Positions 23,836-31,101 of a DNA stretch of 40,452 bases are shown piece by piece (position 1 is the first letter of the stretch; each line of letters opens with the position of its first letter). The notes under the pieces are model-generated. The model made no database searches. It saw only the letters and a program-made list of their open reading frames with translations, and was not told where the DNA came from. The DNA lies in the NCBI GenBank assembly GCA_900769355.1, contig CAAGGG010000025.1, positions 1 to 40,452 of the forward strand. Reading direction: 5' to 3'. A program made the translations under genes and the position numbers. The stretch comes from Candidatus Gastranaerophilales bacterium. GTDB taxonomy: Bacteria; Cyanobacteriota; Vampirovibrionia; Gastranaerophilales; Gastranaerophilaceae.

Positions 23836-24543
23836 ATGGCTATAAAACCTAGAAAATCCGCTCAGGCTGAAGGTGACAATAATATATTTTGGACAACGAT
23901 GGCTGACTTGCTTTTGGGGTTGGCAATTATTTTCATGACGTTGTTCGTGCTTGCAATGACGGGATTTACACAACAATCGCTTGAACAAAAAAAACAACAA
24001 ATTGAAATTAGCAAAGAGTTAATCGAAAATCTTAAAGATGCTAATATTGATGCGCAGGTTGATGAGATGACAGGTGATATTAAGATTTCTGATTTGGAAC
24101 TCTTTGAACTTGGCAGTTATAATCTTTCTCCAAAGGGTAAGGTTTATCTGGATAAGCTTATTCCGATTTATATAAACACTATTTTTTCTAAAAAAGAATT
24201 GATTGACGAAGTTGATAATATCATAGTTCAGGGGCACACTGACAGCCAGACATATTCGGGGATTAAGGATCCGAATTTGGGTTATATGAAGAATATGGAA
24301 TTGAGTTTGCAGAGGGCAAACGCAGTTGCTGATTATATGTTTAGAACTGGTTATGATAAAAAATATAGTGAAAAGTTGCGTGAAATTCTAACCGTTGAAG
24401 GGAAAAGTTATTCAGAGCCTATTTTGGTGAACGGTAAAGAAGATTACAATAAAAGCAGACGTGTTGAATTGCGTTTGAAAGTTAAAAATGTTGATGTTAC
24501 AGAAGTATTAGTACATGGAGTTCAAAGCTTAGATGATAAATGA
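23836..24543 (+). CDS. MotB/OmpA-family protein, ZorB-like
   Basis: 235 residues: short cytoplasmic N-terminus, a single membrane helix with conserved acidic residue (FWTTMADLLLGLAIIFM, Asp24, the likely proton-carrying residue), a coiled-coil linker (LEQKKQQIEISKELIENL) and a C-terminal OmpA peptidoglycan-binding domain with GHTDS (133-137) and NMELSLQRANAVADYM, ending RRVELRLK. This is the expected partner of the ZorA/MotA-like protein in a stator complex spanning the inner membrane and anchored to cell wall. Its 3' end overlaps the DUF711 gene by 11 bases. Confidence 0.88.
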   Translation: MAIKPRKSAQAEGDNNIFWTTMADLLLGLAIIFMTLFVLAMTGFTQQSLEQKKQQIEISKELIENLKDANIDAQVDEMTGDIKISDLELFELGSYNLSPKGKVYLDKLIPIYINTIFSKKELIDEVDNIIVQGHTDSQTYSGIKDPNLGYMKNMELSLQRANAVADYMFRTGYDKKYSEKLREILTVEGKSYSEPILVNGKEDYNKSRRVELRLKVKNVDVTEVLVHGVQSLDDK

Positions 24544-25894
24544 AAATTTAATATTAGAAACTATTAATATGATAAAACTTTACAACCTTGATATCAGAAC
24601 GGTTACAATGGCGATAAGCTTGCGTGATTGTATGGATAGTGATGTCGATGTTGTTTGTGAAAATATTTATAACAAGATTAAAAAATACGCAGGCAAACTT
24701 GTTGAGTATGCGAACGAGTTTGAAAACGATTATTCTATTCCGATTGTGAACAAAAGAATTTCTGTCACTCCGATTTCGCTTGTCGGTGAGGCTTGCAAAA
24801 AACCTGATTACGTGAAAATCGCAAAGACTTTGGATAAAGTTGCAGAAGAAATCGGCGTAAATTTTGTCGGAGGATTTTCTGCTATGGTAGAAAAAGGTAT
24901 GACAAAGGGCGACAAATTGCTTATTGAAAGTATTCCTGAAGCTCTGGCACAGACTGAAAGATTATGTTCGTCAATAAATGTTGCGTCTTCAAAAGCAGGA
25001 ATAAATATGGACGCTGTTTTGAAAATGGCTGAAGTTGTGAAAAAATCGGCAGAATTAACCAAGGACAGAGATGGCATTGGAGCTGCAAAACTTGTAATTT
25101 TCTGTAATACCCCTGGGGATAATCCATTTATGGCGGGGGCTTTTTGCGGAATTGGTGAACCTGAATGTGCGTTGAATGTTGGAGTTTCAGGCCCTGGGGT
25201 TGTAAGAGCGGCTGTTGAAGCATTGGACAAAGATGCAGATCTGAGTGAGCTTGCAAATAAGATTAAACAAATTGCTTATAAAATTACGTCAACAGGTGAG
25301 CTTGTAGGTAAAAAGCTTGCAAAAAAATTGAATGTTCCTTTTGGGGTAATCGATTTGTCATTGGCACCGACACCTGCTGAGGGTGACAGTGTTGCCGGTA
25401 TTTTTCAGGCAATGGGATTGGAGCACGCCGGTGCTCATGGAACGACTGCTGCGCTTGCAATGCTTAATGATGCTGTGAAAAAAGGCGGAATTATGGCAAG
25501 TTCACATGTTGGTGGACTTTCAGGTGCATTTATCCCTGTTTCTGAGGACGCTGGAATGATTGATGCAACTTCAAAGGGTTATTTGACTTTCGATAAGTTG
25601 GAAGCTATGACATGTGTTTGCTCAGTTGGTTTAGATATGATTGCAATCCCTGGAGATACGCCGAAAGAAACTATTGCCGGCATGATTGCTGATGAAATGG
25701 CAATCGGAATGATTAACAAAAAGACAACTGCTGTTAGAGTTATCCCAGTTGTGGGAAAGAATATAGGAGATGAAATTGTATATGGCGGATTGTTGGGTAA
25801 AGCTCCGATTATGCCGGTAAATAAATTGTCTTCTGCCGGATTTGTATGCAGAGGTGGCAGAATTCCTGCTCCAATTCACAGTTTAAACAACTAA
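24533..25894 (+). CDS. DUF711 family protein (UPF0210, PFL-like)
   Basis: 453 residues, full length for the family. Conserved segments include MIKLYNLDIRTVTMAISLRDC near the N-terminus, FVGGFSAMVEKGMTKGD, GAAKLVIFCNTPGDNPFMAG, GVIDLSLAPTPAEGDSVAGI, LEHAGAHGTTAALAMLND and GGRIPAPIHSL at the end. Function is unknown; members are widespread and often neighbour an ACT-domain gene, which is absent here. It starts inside the ZorB-like gene (11-base overlap), so translation is probably coupled. Confidence 0.92.
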   Translation: MINENLILETINMIKLYNLDIRTVTMAISLRDCMDSDVDVVCENIYNKIKKYAGKLVEYANEFENDYSIPIVNKRISVTPISLVGEACKKPDYVKIAKTLDKVAEEIGVNFVGGFSAMVEKGMTKGDKLLIESIPEALAQTERLCSSINVASSKAGINMDAVLKMAEVVKKSAELTKDRDGIGAAKLVIFCNTPGDNPFMAGAFCGIGEPECALNVGVSGPGVVRAAVEALDKDADLSELANKIKQIAYKITSTGELVGKKLAKKLNVPFGVIDLSLAPTPAEGDSVAGIFQAMGLEHAGAHGTTAALAMLNDAVKKGGIMASSHVGGLSGAFIPVSEDAGMIDATSKGYLTFDKLEAMTCVCSVGLDMIAIPGDTPKETIAGMIADEMAIGMINKKTTAVRVIPVVGKNIGDEIVYGGLLGKAPIMPVNKLSSAGFVCRGGRIPAPIHSLNN

Positions 25895-25907
25895 ACGAGG
25901 ATTGAAA

Positions 25908-26381
25908 ATGCCAAGTTCTATTAAGAATTTTGAAAACAGTTTAAGAGATTATTTGATGAATATGCAATCAGATGCATATTCAACACATGCAAGGCTTCAA
26001 CAAAAGTATAATAATTTGAAGGTTTATATGGACATAAACTCTTCTGTTCCGCAGTTTAGTGTGTCTGTGAATATTTCAGAAGTTTGTTATTCTATTAATC
26101 CTTTGGTAAAGATTAGCGGAAGTATGGGGGCTGATGAACGGTTTATTCAAATGTGGGCTTCTCGCCCTAATATAAATGGCGAGTTGATGAAATATTGGGT
26201 TTATCTATCAAAAACAAATATACTGATTAAAGAAAAACAACATATGGCATCAGTAAATACTCCTGAAAGAGATGATTTAGATGAAGTTACTGAAATAATT
26301 ACAGGTTCAGGTAGCCGTCAAAAAATGAAGATATCAGAGGCAATTATGAGAGAAGGGAAATATGGCGAAGACGTTAAATGA
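25908..26381 (+). CDS. Uncharacterised small protein, tandem paralog 1
   Basis: 157 residues, no known domain. It shares LQxxxQSDA, KYNNLKVYM, and GSMGADERFIQMWAS with the next gene (YNNLKLTM, GGLGPDERYVMRWLS), so the two are paralogs from a tandem duplication. A C-terminal extension of about 55 residues (from KTNILIKEK) is unique to this copy. GAGG lies 8 bases before the ATG; a TTG six bases earlier is less likely. It starts 13 bases after DUF711 and overlaps the next gene by 20 bases. Confidence 0.8.
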   Translation: MPSSIKNFENSLRDYLMNMQSDAYSTHARLQQKYNNLKVYMDINSSVPQFSVSVNISEVCYSINPLVKISGSMGADERFIQMWASRPNINGELMKYWVYLSKTNILIKEKQHMASVNTPERDDLDEVTEIITGSGSRQKMKISEAIMREGKYGEDVK

Positions 26382-26697
26382 GCACGCTGGTGATTTGAAA
26401 AGATATATAATAGAATTGCAATCAGATGCGCACAATAAAAGCAGTGTGCGAGTTGAGCGATACAATAATTTAAAGTTGACAATGGAGCCAAATGCTGATT
26501 CAAAGCCTCATGTTGTTATTGATATGACTATGTCGTCTGCGGAATTTGAGCTTAAAATGGGGCAAAAATTGTATGGCGGTCTTGGTCCTGATGAACGTTA
26601 TGTTATGCGTTGGTTGAGCAAGTCTGGAACTTTGCCTGCGTTGATGGAAACATGGCGCGCAATTGTAAAAAATGGCGGTCGAGAAAAAGATGAGTAG
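26362..26697 (+). CDS. Uncharacterised small protein, tandem paralog 2
   Basis: 111 residues, paralogous to the preceding gene over nearly its whole length: LKRYIIELQSDA, RYNNLKLTM and GGLGPDERYVMRWLSK. Soluble, with an alpha-beta mix. AGAAGGGA precedes the ATG inside the end of paralog 1. No function is known to me. Confidence 0.8.
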   Translation: MAKTLNEHAGDLKRYIIELQSDAHNKSSVRVERYNNLKLTMEPNADSKPHVVIDMTMSSAEFELKMGQKLYGGLGPDERYVMRWLSKSGTLPALMETWRAIVKNGGREKDE

Positions 26698-26726
26698 TTT
26701 AAATCTTTTCATGCTAAAATGTGGGT

Positions 26727-27320
26727 ATGTTTACAGGTATTGTAGAAGAAATCGGAAAAGTTAAGAGTTTTGACGGTAAACGTCTTGTTGTAGAGTGTGC
26801 AAAAGTTCTTGTAGGCACGCAGTTGGGCGATAGTATCTTAATTGACGGGTGTTGTCAGACAGTCGTTTCTATGAGTTCAAATTCGTTTTCTGCAGACGTT
26901 AGTGCGGAAACTCTACGTGTTACGAAAGGGTTTAAGACTGGCAAAGACGTTAATTTGGAACGTGCTTTGACGCCTCAAACAAGAATGGGCGGTCATATTG
27001 TGCAAGGTCATGTTGACGGAGTGGCACGATATTTAGGTGAAATGAAGTTTGAAGTCCCAAAAGAACTTGATAAATATATTGTTTACAAGGGTTCTATTAC
27101 TGTAAACGGTGTTAGCTTAACGGTTTCAAGGAATGAAGGAAATTCTTTTTGCGTTGCAATAATTCCGCATACGCTAAAAAATACTAATCTGAAAGACTTG
27201 AAAACAGGTGATTTAGTTAATATCGAAACAGATATTTTGGGTCGATATGTTGAAAAATTTTTATCAACGAAAGATAATAATTTGACAGAAGATTTTTTGA
27301 AAGAAAATGGGTTTATGTAA
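26727..27320 (+). CDS. ribE: Riboflavin synthase, alpha chain
   Basis: Converts two 6,7-dimethyl-8-ribityllumazines to riboflavin. It starts with the family signature MFTGIVEEIGKV and has two lumazine-binding barrels (about 1-95 and 96-190). Diagnostic segments are RMGGHIVQGHVDGVA, SITVNGVSLTVS and FCVAIIPHTLKNTNL. 197 residues, normal length. I prefer ATG 26727 over the upstream GTG because family members begin MFTG. No FMN riboswitch precedes it, consistent with transcription from upstream. Followed at once by ribBA; ribD and ribH are not in the window. Confidence 0.95.
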   Translation: MFTGIVEEIGKVKSFDGKRLVVECAKVLVGTQLGDSILIDGCCQTVVSMSSNSFSADVSAETLRVTKGFKTGKDVNLERALTPQTRMGGHIVQGHVDGVARYLGEMKFEVPKELDKYIVYKGSITVNGVSLTVSRNEGNSFCVAIIPHTLKNTNLKDLKTGDLVNIETDILGRYVEKFLSTKDNNLTEDFLKENGFM

Positions 27321-27321
27321 T

Positions 27322-28530
27322 ATGGACGAATTCAAATTTGACAGTATAGAAAGTGCATTAGAGGACTTTAAAGCAGGCAAAATGCTTATTGTTGCCGATG
27401 ACGAGGACAGAGAAAACGAAGGCGATTTGATATGCTCAGGGCAAATGGTAACACCTGAGGTTATAAAATTTATGGCAGAGCACGCAAAAGGTTTGATTTG
27501 CCTTGCGATTGCACCTGAAATTGCTGAGAAAATGCAGTTGCCGCAAATGGTTGAGCAAAATAATGAGTCAATGAAAACAGCTTTTACCGTAAGTATTGAT
27601 GCGGCTGAAAAATACGGCGTAACTACCGGTATTTCAGCGTTTGACAGGGCAAAAACTATAGAGGTTTGTCTTGCTCCTGATGCTCAACCGTCAGATCTTC
27701 GACGCCCTGGGCACTTGTTTCCTTGTGTTGCAAGAAAAGGCGGGGTTTTAACTCGCACAGGCCATACAGAAGCTGTTGTTGATTTGGCAAGGTTATGCGG
27801 GCATGTTCCGGCTGGACCAATGTGTGAGATTATGGCAGAGGACGGACACATGGCACGTCGTGACGATTTGTATAAGTTTGCCAAAAAGCATGGGATAAAA
27901 TTTATTTCTGTTGCAGAATTGATTGCGTACCGTTTGAAGTCTGAAAAAATCGTTACTCGTGAGGCGGAAGCTCATTTGCCGACTCAATTTGGCGATTTTG
28001 AGATATATGGATACTTGAACCATTTGACAGGTCAAGAATGCGTGGCACTTGTGAAAAATGATGATTCGGATAAAATTCCACTGGTTCGAGTTCACAGTGA
28101 ATGCCTGACAGGTGATATTTTCCACAGTTTGAAATGCGATTGTAATTACCAATTACACAGTGCATTAAAAATGATTAACGAATACGGGAAAGGCGCGCTA
28201 GTCTACATGAAAGGGCATGAAGGCCGTGGAATTGGAATTATCAATAAAATTAAAGCATATCATCTTCAAGAAGAAGGACAAGATACAGTTGAAGCTAATG
28301 TTTCACTAGGGTTTAAGCCTGATTTAAGAGATTACGGCATGGGTGCTCAGATAATTCGCGATTTAGGATTTAATAATTTTAATTTAATTACCAATAATCC
28401 GAAAAAAATCGTCGGTTTGAAGGGTTACGGATTAACTGTACATGATATAGTTAGAATACCGCCATATATTAATGAGTTCAACAAACGATATATGGAAACC
28501 AAAAAAGAAAAAATGCATCACATGATATAA
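27322..28530 (+). CDS. ribBA: Bifunctional DHBP synthase / GTP cyclohydrolase II
   Basis: Two-domain enzyme supplying both riboflavin precursors. The N-terminal RibB domain (about 1-205) has VADDEDRENEGDLICSG, RPGHLFPCVARKGGV and GHTEAVVDLARL. The C-terminal RibA domain has RVHSECLTGDIFHSLKCDC (zinc cysteines), GHEGRGIGI and DLRDYGMGAQIIRDLG. The length of 402 is typical. The ATG at 27322 follows the ribE stop by one base; an upstream in-frame ATG at 27307 would add five residues and overlap ribE. Confidence 0.96.
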   Translation: MDEFKFDSIESALEDFKAGKMLIVADDEDRENEGDLICSGQMVTPEVIKFMAEHAKGLICLAIAPEIAEKMQLPQMVEQNNESMKTAFTVSIDAAEKYGVTTGISAFDRAKTIEVCLAPDAQPSDLRRPGHLFPCVARKGGVLTRTGHTEAVVDLARLCGHVPAGPMCEIMAEDGHMARRDDLYKFAKKHGIKFISVAELIAYRLKSEKIVTREAEAHLPTQFGDFEIYGYLNHLTGQECVALVKNDDSDKIPLVRVHSECLTGDIFHSLKCDCNYQLHSALKMINEYGKGALVYMKGHEGRGIGIINKIKAYHLQEEGQDTVEANVSLGFKPDLRDYGMGAQIIRDLGFNNFNLITNNPKKIVGLKGYGLTVHDIVRIPPYINEFNKRYMETKKEKMHHMI

Positions 28531-28549
28531 TTAACAAGGAATTGAGAAA

Positions 28550-29545
28550 ATGACTGACGTAAACCAAAATTTTGAGGCAAGACTACTAACTCCAAACGAT
28601 TACAAGGCGTTTACAGCTGTTTATAACGACTTTAGAAGCAGAGCTGTTAGTGAATACAATTTTGAGCTTGAACCGCTTGACTTTGAAGGGTTTGTGGAAG
28701 CTGTTGAGAAAAAGTTAATCGAGTGTGTTGTTTTGTTCGAAAATTCAATTCCTGTTGCTTTTTTGGTTTATACAACAGCGATTTCTGAGGCGATTGAGCT
28801 TAATATTATTCACTCTTTAAAAATGGAAAACATGGTTGAAAGAGCAATGTATTTGGTTAAAAAGTTTCTTGAACTTACCAAAGCTGAAAGACTTGATAAA
28901 GTTGTATGTTACCCAATGTTAGGTTCTCAAAAGGAGTTGATTGGCGACATTGCACGCTATGGATTTAAATTCGTCGGAATTGCTGTTTTAAGATTTATGA
29001 TGGCAGGTACAAATTCTCGTGATATCTTGAAAATTACACAGTTGACTCCGCTTGACGGGGAATACAAACTTGTGGATTGGCAAGACAAGTATTTTGAGGA
29101 CGCTGTTGAAGTTGTTCAAGAGGGCTTTGAGGACAGTGCTGACGCTTTGTTTGACCCGAGATTTAAGTCAATTGACGGTACACGAGATATTATTACAAAA
29201 ATTGTGAAAAATATTTATGCAGAATTTTTGCCGGAAGCAACGACGATTTTGCTTTGCAATAACATTCCTGTTGGTTTTTGTTTTATGAATCTTACAGGTG
29301 GAAGAATTGCAAATATCCCGATTGTTGCGATTAGAAAAGAACATCAAGGCAGAGGTTTGTCAAAACACATGTTAAAACATTCGGTTGAAAAACTTATTGC
29401 GATGGCTGATGAGGGCACAAGACCGATTAGTGAAGTTAATACGACGACAGAAACGAATAACTTCCAAGCATTGAAAATGTATCGCCACTTAGGTTTTAAA
29501 GAGGATTACAACTATCCGCAATCTTATTTGCCGGTGAAGGAATAG
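28550..29545 (+). CDS. GNAT-family N-acetyltransferase (tandem-domain)
   Basis: 331 residues. The C-terminal GNAT domain (about 165-325) has the acetyl-CoA motif RKEHQGRGLSKHM (motif A, Q-x-R-G-x-S variant) and ETNNFQALKMYRHLGFKE (motif B). The N-terminal half (about 10-150) has a weaker GNAT-like pattern without a clear CoA loop, so it may be a degenerate second domain. The substrate is unknown. It follows ribBA by 19 bases and is the last gene of the plus-strand operon. Confidence 0.85.
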   Translation: MTDVNQNFEARLLTPNDYKAFTAVYNDFRSRAVSEYNFELEPLDFEGFVEAVEKKLIECVVLFENSIPVAFLVYTTAISEAIELNIIHSLKMENMVERAMYLVKKFLELTKAERLDKVVCYPMLGSQKELIGDIARYGFKFVGIAVLRFMMAGTNSRDILKITQLTPLDGEYKLVDWQDKYFEDAVEVVQEGFEDSADALFDPRFKSIDGTRDIITKIVKNIYAEFLPEATTILLCNNIPVGFCFMNLTGGRIANIPIVAIRKEHQGRGLSKHMLKHSVEKLIAMADEGTRPISEVNTTTETNNFQALKMYRHLGFKEDYNYPQSYLPVKE

Positions 29546-29559
29546 GTACAAGTTTTTTG

Positions 29560-29686
29560 AAGTGAATAAGTGAATAGGTGAATAAGAAAATAAGTTCATA
29601 TAGTTCGCTTCGCTCAAGAATATACTTTGGTGCGATAGCACCTGTAACGAACTTATTCACTTATTGACTTATTCACCTATTCACTT
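29560..29686. repeat. Inverted-repeat element with octamer arms, copy B
   Basis: Left arm 29560-29594 (TGAATARG-type octamers) and right arm 29652-29686 are complementary over 35 bases with few mismatches. The core holds TTCGCTTCGCTC and the hairpin GGTGC-GATA-GCACC. The core is in the same orientation as copy A and opposite to copies C and D. It lies 15 bases after the GNAT gene and could end the operon transcript. Confidence 0.75.
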
Positions 29687-29719
29687 AAAGTAAAAATTAA
29701 AATTACAATTCACTTTCTT

Positions 29720-30109
29720 TTATGAAAATTTCATTTCCAGTAATTTTTTTGAATAATTATTCCCTTCAAAATTTGTATCGACCCAACTTTGTGTATAGTC
29801 TGATGTTTTGCCGTTTTGCACAATGGCTTTTACAAGTACCGCATAACTTATGTCGATAAAATTAATTTTGTTAATCCGCTCGACAATGAATTCTCGTCCT
29901 CCGCAATTGTGGCAAAAATGATGTTCCGGCACAATTTGTTTATTCTTTATAACCCCTTTCAACTTTACGCCACAGCAATTGCAACGTACCAGATACCATT
30001 GGTTTTCAATGAGTTCTCCGCAATCCGGACAGTAGGCAAAATCAACATCTGGACGTACTCTTGAGTGTTCACAAGTTTTATTCAGTTTAAAAAACTCCAA
30101 AATTGTCAT
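29720..30109 (-). CDS. Zinc-ribbon protein of unknown function
   Basis: 129 residues with three cysteine pairs: YCPDCGELI, RCNCCGVKL and FCHNCGGRE, plus a Cys/His near the N-terminus (TCEHSR). This suggests two zinc-ribbon sites in the first 95 residues. The last 35 residues are hydrophilic. No membrane helix. No family recognised; zinc binding is inferred from cysteine spacing. Confidence 0.78.
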   Translation of the reverse strand: MTILEFFKLNKTCEHSRVRPDVDFAYCPDCGELIENQWYLVRCNCCGVKLKGVIKNKQIVPEHHFCHNCGGREFIVERINKINFIDISYAVLVKAIVQNGKTSDYTQSWVDTNFEGNNYSKKLLEMKFS

Positions 30110-30262
30110 ACTTTGTTTATAACGAATTCCTCGGGAAAGTCAATAAATTCCCCAACTGACTAATATGAATTTATCCACAAGTCTAATTGGCAATTAGGGA
30201 GAATTTTTGTTTAATATAATTATTAAATCTTTTTCATACTTCCAGCTATTCTTAATTCCAAT

Positions 30263-30292
30263 GAGCCTCCTTTTAAAGAGGCTCTTTTTTTT
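30263..30292 (+). terminator. Strong orphan rho-independent terminator
   Basis: A perfect 7-bp stem GAGCCTC/GAGGCTC with an 8-base loop is followed by eight T. No plus-strand gene lies upstream before 29545, so it either ends the long operon or a small RNA starting near the TATAAT-like box at about 30214-30219. The rest of 30110-30400 shows no gene; one isolated TTATCCACA (DnaA-box-like) lies at about 30171. Confidence 0.8.
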
Positions 30293-30298
30293 ACGGAC

Positions 30299-30317
30299 GG
30301 TGCTACGCACGTAGCCC
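30299..30317. repeat. 19-bp palindromic repeat, copy 1
   Basis: GGTGCTACGCACGTAGCCC contains the palindrome GCTACG-CA-CGTAGC. The same 19 bases occur in reverse complement at 40421-40439. Confidence 0.7.
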
Positions 30318-30397
30318 CATGTAACAACATTCATTCATAGCTCAGATTTTGGCGGGAAGTTTTTACATGCCCTCTGTAACAATCTTCATCCATACTT

Positions 30398-30552
30398 CAG
30401 TTAAGTAAGGCACTAAGGTCTTATAAAAGTAAATAAGACAATAAGTGAATAGGTGAATAAGTTCGTAACAGGTGCTGTCGCACCAAAGTATGTTTTTGAG
30501 CGAAGCGAACTATATGAACTTATTTTCTTGTTCACTTATTCACCTATTTACT
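30398..30552. repeat. Octamer array and inverted-repeat element, copy C
   Basis: Octamer units and a TCTTATAAAAG linker (30398-30429) lead into a long inverted repeat: left arm 30428-30461 (TAAATAAG, ACAATAAG, TGAATAGG, TGAATAAG) and right arm 30519-30552. The core (TTCGTAACAGGTGCTGTCGCACC...GAGCGAAGCGAAC) is the reverse complement of copy B's core. Non-coding. Confidence 0.72.
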
Positions 30553-30613
30553 AAAAACAAGTCGTCATTCTTGTATGTGTTAAGCTTGTAGGTTGGGCTT
30601 TCTGGCACAAGCA

Positions 30614-31003
30614 TTATTTCAAATAATCCTCAAAGGTTTTCACATTAACCTTATAACCGCACCCTTCATGGAGTTTACCCAGATAAGAAATTCTTTTTGC
30701 CGGATATTTTCGACACATCGGGAGTCTGTGTTTGTAATCCGAACATAGGCCGTCTTTGGTTACAAGCTTACACGCGAAAATCAGGTTCCCGTCTTTGTCT
30801 TTCCCTTTTATATAAAATCTTTTGTACGCAGGAAATAGAAATTGCATAATCTTGAATTCCTTTTCTGTGTATGTGTCGTAGCTGTACATATAATTACAGC
30901 ATTTCCCACATTTTTTGCACTCGCCTGTGATTTCGTAATCGATTTTTTCAGGCACAAAGTATGAACGGATTTCGTTGATTATTACAAATAAAAAGTCAAA
31001 CAT
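30614..31003 (-). CDS. YkgJ-family cysteine cluster protein
   Basis: 129 residues of the zinc/iron-chelating (YkgJ/FliB) domain family. The signature CKKCGKCCNYM is near residue 30, followed by FACKLVTKDGLCSDYKHRLPMCRKYP. Function is unresolved; members are proposed to bind a metal or Fe-S cofactor. The first 12 residues are hydrophobic (FDFLFVIINEI). Single gene, divergent from the penicillin-binding protein. Confidence 0.85.
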   Translation of the reverse strand: MFDFLFVIINEIRSYFVPEKIDYEITGECKKCGKCCNYMYSYDTYTEKEFKIMQFLFPAYKRFYIKGKDKDGNLIFACKLVTKDGLCSDYKHRLPMCRKYPAKRISYLGKLHEGCGYKVNVKTFEDYLK

Positions 31004-31101
31004 AATTTACATAATAGCATAATCGCTTAGAATTATTTACATATATTTGCTAATAAATTACTTTTATAATAGAATCTTATCAAATAATAAAGGGAGTATC
31101 C

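Noticed and set aside
26700..26727. Possible FMN riboswitch before ribE
   Set aside because: Only about 29 bases separate it from the upstream gene, too short for an RFN element.
30171..30179. TTATCCACA, a perfect DnaA-box sequence
   Set aside because: A single box with no cluster, dnaA or dnaN nearby; expected by chance and not evidence for an origin.
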